Positions 61,501-64,000 of a DNA stretch of 64,000 nt are shown one piece after another. Under the pieces are notes generated by a model. The model ran no database searches. It saw nothing but the letters and a program-made list of their open reading frames with translations, and was not told the origin of the DNA. The DNA lies in the NCBI RefSeq assembly GCF_024679245.1, contig NC_090177.1:44758518-44822517 (forward strand), written 5' to 3'. A program made the translations under genes and the position numbers. This stretch comes from Pseudorasbora parva (lineage: Eukaryota > Chordata > Actinopteri > Cypriniformes > Gobionidae). How positions within the stretch are numbered: the first letter of the stretch is position 1; every line of letters begins with the position of its first letter.

Positions 61501-64000
61501 ACAGGTTTGTGTGGAACCACATCCAACTGTTTTTGTGGAACCACTTTAAACAGCTGTGTGTGGAACCACTTCAAACTGTTTTTTTATGGAACCACTTCAA
61601 ACAGTTTTGTGAAACCACTTCAAACTGTTGTGTGTGGAACCACTTCAAACTGTTTTTTTGTATAACAACTTCAAACTGTTGTGTTGAACCACTTCAAACA
61701 GTTGTGTGTGGAACCACTTCAAACTTTTGTGTGGAACCACTTCAAAACGTTGTGTGGAACCACTTCAAACAGTTGTGTGTGGAACCACTTCAAACAGTTG
61801 TGTGCGGAACCACTTCAAAGAGTTGCGTGTGGAACCACTTCAAACAGTTGTGTGTGGAGCCACTTCAAACAGTTGTGTGTGGATCATCTTCAAACTGTTG
61901 TGTGGAACCACTACAAACAGTTGTGTGTGGAACCACTTCAAACAGTTGTGTGCAGAACCACTTCAAACAGTTGTGTGTGGAACCACTTCAAACAGTTGTG
62001 TGTGGAACCACTTCAAACTGTTGTGTGTGCAACCATTTCAAACAGTTGTGTGGAACCACTTCAAACTGTTTTTTGTATAACCACTTCAAACTGTTGTATG
62101 TGGAACCACTTCAAACAGTTGTGTGTGGAACCACTTCAAACTGTTTTTTTATGGAACCACTTGAAACAGTTGTGTGGAACCACTTCAAACAGTTATGTTT
62201 GGAACCACTTCAAACTGTTTTTTTATGGAACCACTTCAAACAGGTTTGTGTGGAACCACTTCAAACTGTTTTTGTGGAACCACTTCAAACAGTTGTGTGG
62301 AACCACTTTAAACAGTTGTGTGTGAAACCACTTCAAACAGTTGTGTGTGAAACCACTTCAAACAGTTGTGTGCGGAATCACTTCAAACAGTTTTGTGCGG
62401 AACCACTTTAAACAGTTGCGTGTGGAACCAATTCAAGTTGTTTTTTGTGGAAACACTTGAAACAGTTGTGTGGAACCACTTCAAACAGGTTTGAGTGGAA
62501 CCACTTCAAACTGTTTTTGTGGAACCACTTCAAACAGTTGTGTGTGGAACCACTTTAAACAGTTTTTGTGGAACCACTTGAAACAGCTGTGTGGAACCAC
62601 TTCAAACTGTTGTGTGTGAAACCAATTCAAACAGTTTTTTTGTATAACCACTTCAAACTGTTATGTGGAACCACTTCAAAACGTTGTGTGGAACCACTTC
62701 AAACAGTTGTGTGCGGAACCACTTCAAAGAGTTGCGTGTGGAACCACTTCAAACAGTTGTGTGTGGAGCCATTTCAAACAGTTGTGTGTGGATCATCTTC
62801 AAACTGTTGTGTGGAACCACTACAAACAGTTGTGTGTGGAACCACTTCAAACAGTTGTGTGCAGAACCACTTCAAACAGTTGTGTGTGGAACCACATCAA
62901 ACAGTTGTGTGTGGAACCACTTCAAACTGTTGTGTGTGCAACCACTTCAAACAGTTGTGTGGAACCACTTCAAACTGTTTTTTGTACAACCACTTCAAAC
63001 TGTTGTATGTGGAACCATTTCAAACTGTTGTGTGTGGAACCACTTCAAACAGTTATGTGTGGAACCACTTCAAACAGTTGTGTGTGGAACCACTTGAAAC
63101 AGTTGTGTGGAACCACTTCAAACTGTTTTTTGTATAACCACTTCTAACTGTTGTGTGGAACCACTTCAAACAGTTGTGTGTGAAACCACTTCAAACTGTT
63201 GTGTGCGGAATCACTTCAAACAGTTTTGTGCGGAACCACTTTAAACAGTTGCGTGTGGAACCAACTCAAACTGTTTTTTGTGGAACCACTTGAAACAGTT
63301 GTGTGGAACCACTTCAAACAGGTTTGAGTGGAACCACTTCAAAATGTTTTTGTGGAACTACTTCAAACAGTTGTGTGTGGAACCACTTTAAACAGTTTTT
63401 TGTGGAACCACTTGAAACAGCTGTGTGGAACCACTTCAAACTGTTGTGTGTGGAACCAATTCAAACTGTTTTTTTGTATAACCACTTCAAACTGTTGTGT
63501 GGAACCACTTCTTCAAACAGTTGTGTGCGGAACCACTTCAAACAGTTGCGTGTGGAACCACTTCAAACAGTTTTTTTGTGGAACCACTTGAAACAGTTGT
63601 GTAGAACCACTTCAAACAGGTTTGTGTGAAACCACTTCAAACTGTTTTTGTGGAACCACTTCAAACAGTTGTGTGTGGAACCACTTCAAACTGTTTTTTT
63701 TATGGAACCACTTGAAACAGTTGTGTGGAACCACTTCAAACAGTTATGTTTGGAACCACTTGAAACAGTTGTGTGGAACCACTTCAAACAGTTGTGTGTG
63801 GAACCATTTCAAACTGTTGTGTGTGGAACCACTTCAAACAGTTGTGTGTGGAACCACTTGAAACAGTTGTGTGGAACCACTTCAAATTGTTGTGTGTGGA
63901 ACCACTTCAAACTGTTTTTTTGTGGAACCACTTGAAACAGTTGCGTGGAACCACTTCAAACTGTTGTGTGGAACCACTTCAAACTGTTTTTTTTTTGTAT
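55571..64000. repeat. Minisatellite array VIII (runs off the window)
   Basis: 8.43-kb array, the 20.7-kb-displaced partner of array V. It contains the 860-bp pair (about 58181-59821), the 3-bp insertion units CCACTTCTTCAAAC near 60232 and 63505, and the start of a third B block. From the spacing, a third B-type Gag fragment is expected to begin about 230 bp beyond the window end (around 64,230). The T-run at the right edge has ten T, like B2 (about 49105) and unlike B1. Confidence 0.97.

Larger units (their letters stand above)
31725..64000. repeat. 20.7-kb-spaced long duplication (31725-43298 and 52425-64000)
   Basis: At least 11.6 kb repeats with an offset of 20,701 bp, becoming 20,702 after a T-run gains one T (about 40951 against 61653). 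It contains array, the A island (33533 to 54234), the 860-bp repeats and the start of the B block. Visible differences include A at 35545 against C at 56246, CCAATTCAAACAGG at about 38473 against CCACTTC, CCACTGCAAAC at 40425 against CCACTTC, and G/A at 41917/62619. The second copy runs off the window end. The real spacing unit would be about 20.7 kb, holding one A island and two B islands. Confidence 0.88.

Noticed and set aside
52..64000. Telomeric or subtelomeric repeat because of the TGTGTG runs
   Set aside because: The unit is not a telomere motif, and GT runs are only 4-8 bases. Nothing in the window places it at a chromosome end.
52..64000. Centromeric satellite with CENP-B-type box
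   Set aside because: No unit resembles the CENP-B box core, and a 25-bp unit with many competing HORs gives no positive sign of a centromere. It cannot be excluded, only not supported.
1..64000. tRNA, rRNA or other structured RNA genes
   Set aside because: No cloverleaf, no conserved rRNA segments and no RNA polymerase III box pairs were seen in the islands; the arrays hold only the 25-bp family.

Overview
The window is almost entirely one family of tandem minisatellite DNA, with no intact host gene, no RNA gene and no bacterial-style gene organisation. The basic unit is about 25 bp: a 15-base half GGAACCACTTCAAAC followed by a 10-base half AGTTGTGTGT. Common variants are 23 bp (one GT lost), 24-26 bp (the TG run replaced by a T-run), CAG/CTG, TTCAAA/TTGAAA and CAC/CAT. 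Array DNA covers 52-5920, 6574-7841, 8495-27343, 28681-33532, 34870-43526, 44864-49356, 50694-54233 and 55571-64000. That is about 55.96 kb (87%), or roughly 2,200-2,300 units by estimate.

Eight non-array islands interrupt it: seven complete ones and the tail of an eighth at 1-51. Every complete island has the same minus-strand layout: a 571-bp leader, then the start of a Gag-like reading frame, then array. The Gag fragment has an N-terminal region, a charged coiled-coil stretch and a SCAN-like capsid region resembling Gag of Ty3/gypsy-type LTR retrotransposons that are abundant in teleost fish. All copies are dead. There are three versions. A (27344-28680, 33533-34869, 54234-55570) and B (43527-44863, 49357-50693) carry about 255 Gag codons. 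C (5921-6573, 7842-8494) keeps only the first ~27 codons. A and B share an in-frame TAA at codon 65, A adds a TGA at codon 108, and C has a TAA at codon 18. The Gag type and methylated-CpG-like decay suggest a vertebrate, most likely a teleost; this is inference from one retroelement family.

The array is organised at several nested scales. Units group into higher-order repeats of 417, 441, 816, 860, 893, 1408, 1921 and 2799 bp. Island plus flanking array is amplified as 6,189-bp (23332-35709) and 5,829/5,830-bp (41162-52820) tandem macro-units. A segment of at least 11.6 kb recurs at a distance of 20,701/20,702 bp (31725-43298 against 52425-64000). The 62.4-64.0 kb stretch is a mosaic: it matches B2 better than its positional partner B1, which points to unequal crossover or gene conversion.

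The long plus-strand open frames (up to about 508 codons) are a by-product of a 25-bp unit that lacks stop codons in all three plus frames; I do not call them genes. The most interesting object is the composite itself: a broken Gag-leader island embedded at fixed boundaries in a minisatellite and spread with it as a macrosatellite. HOR boundaries were read by eye and are good to about 10-30 bp.
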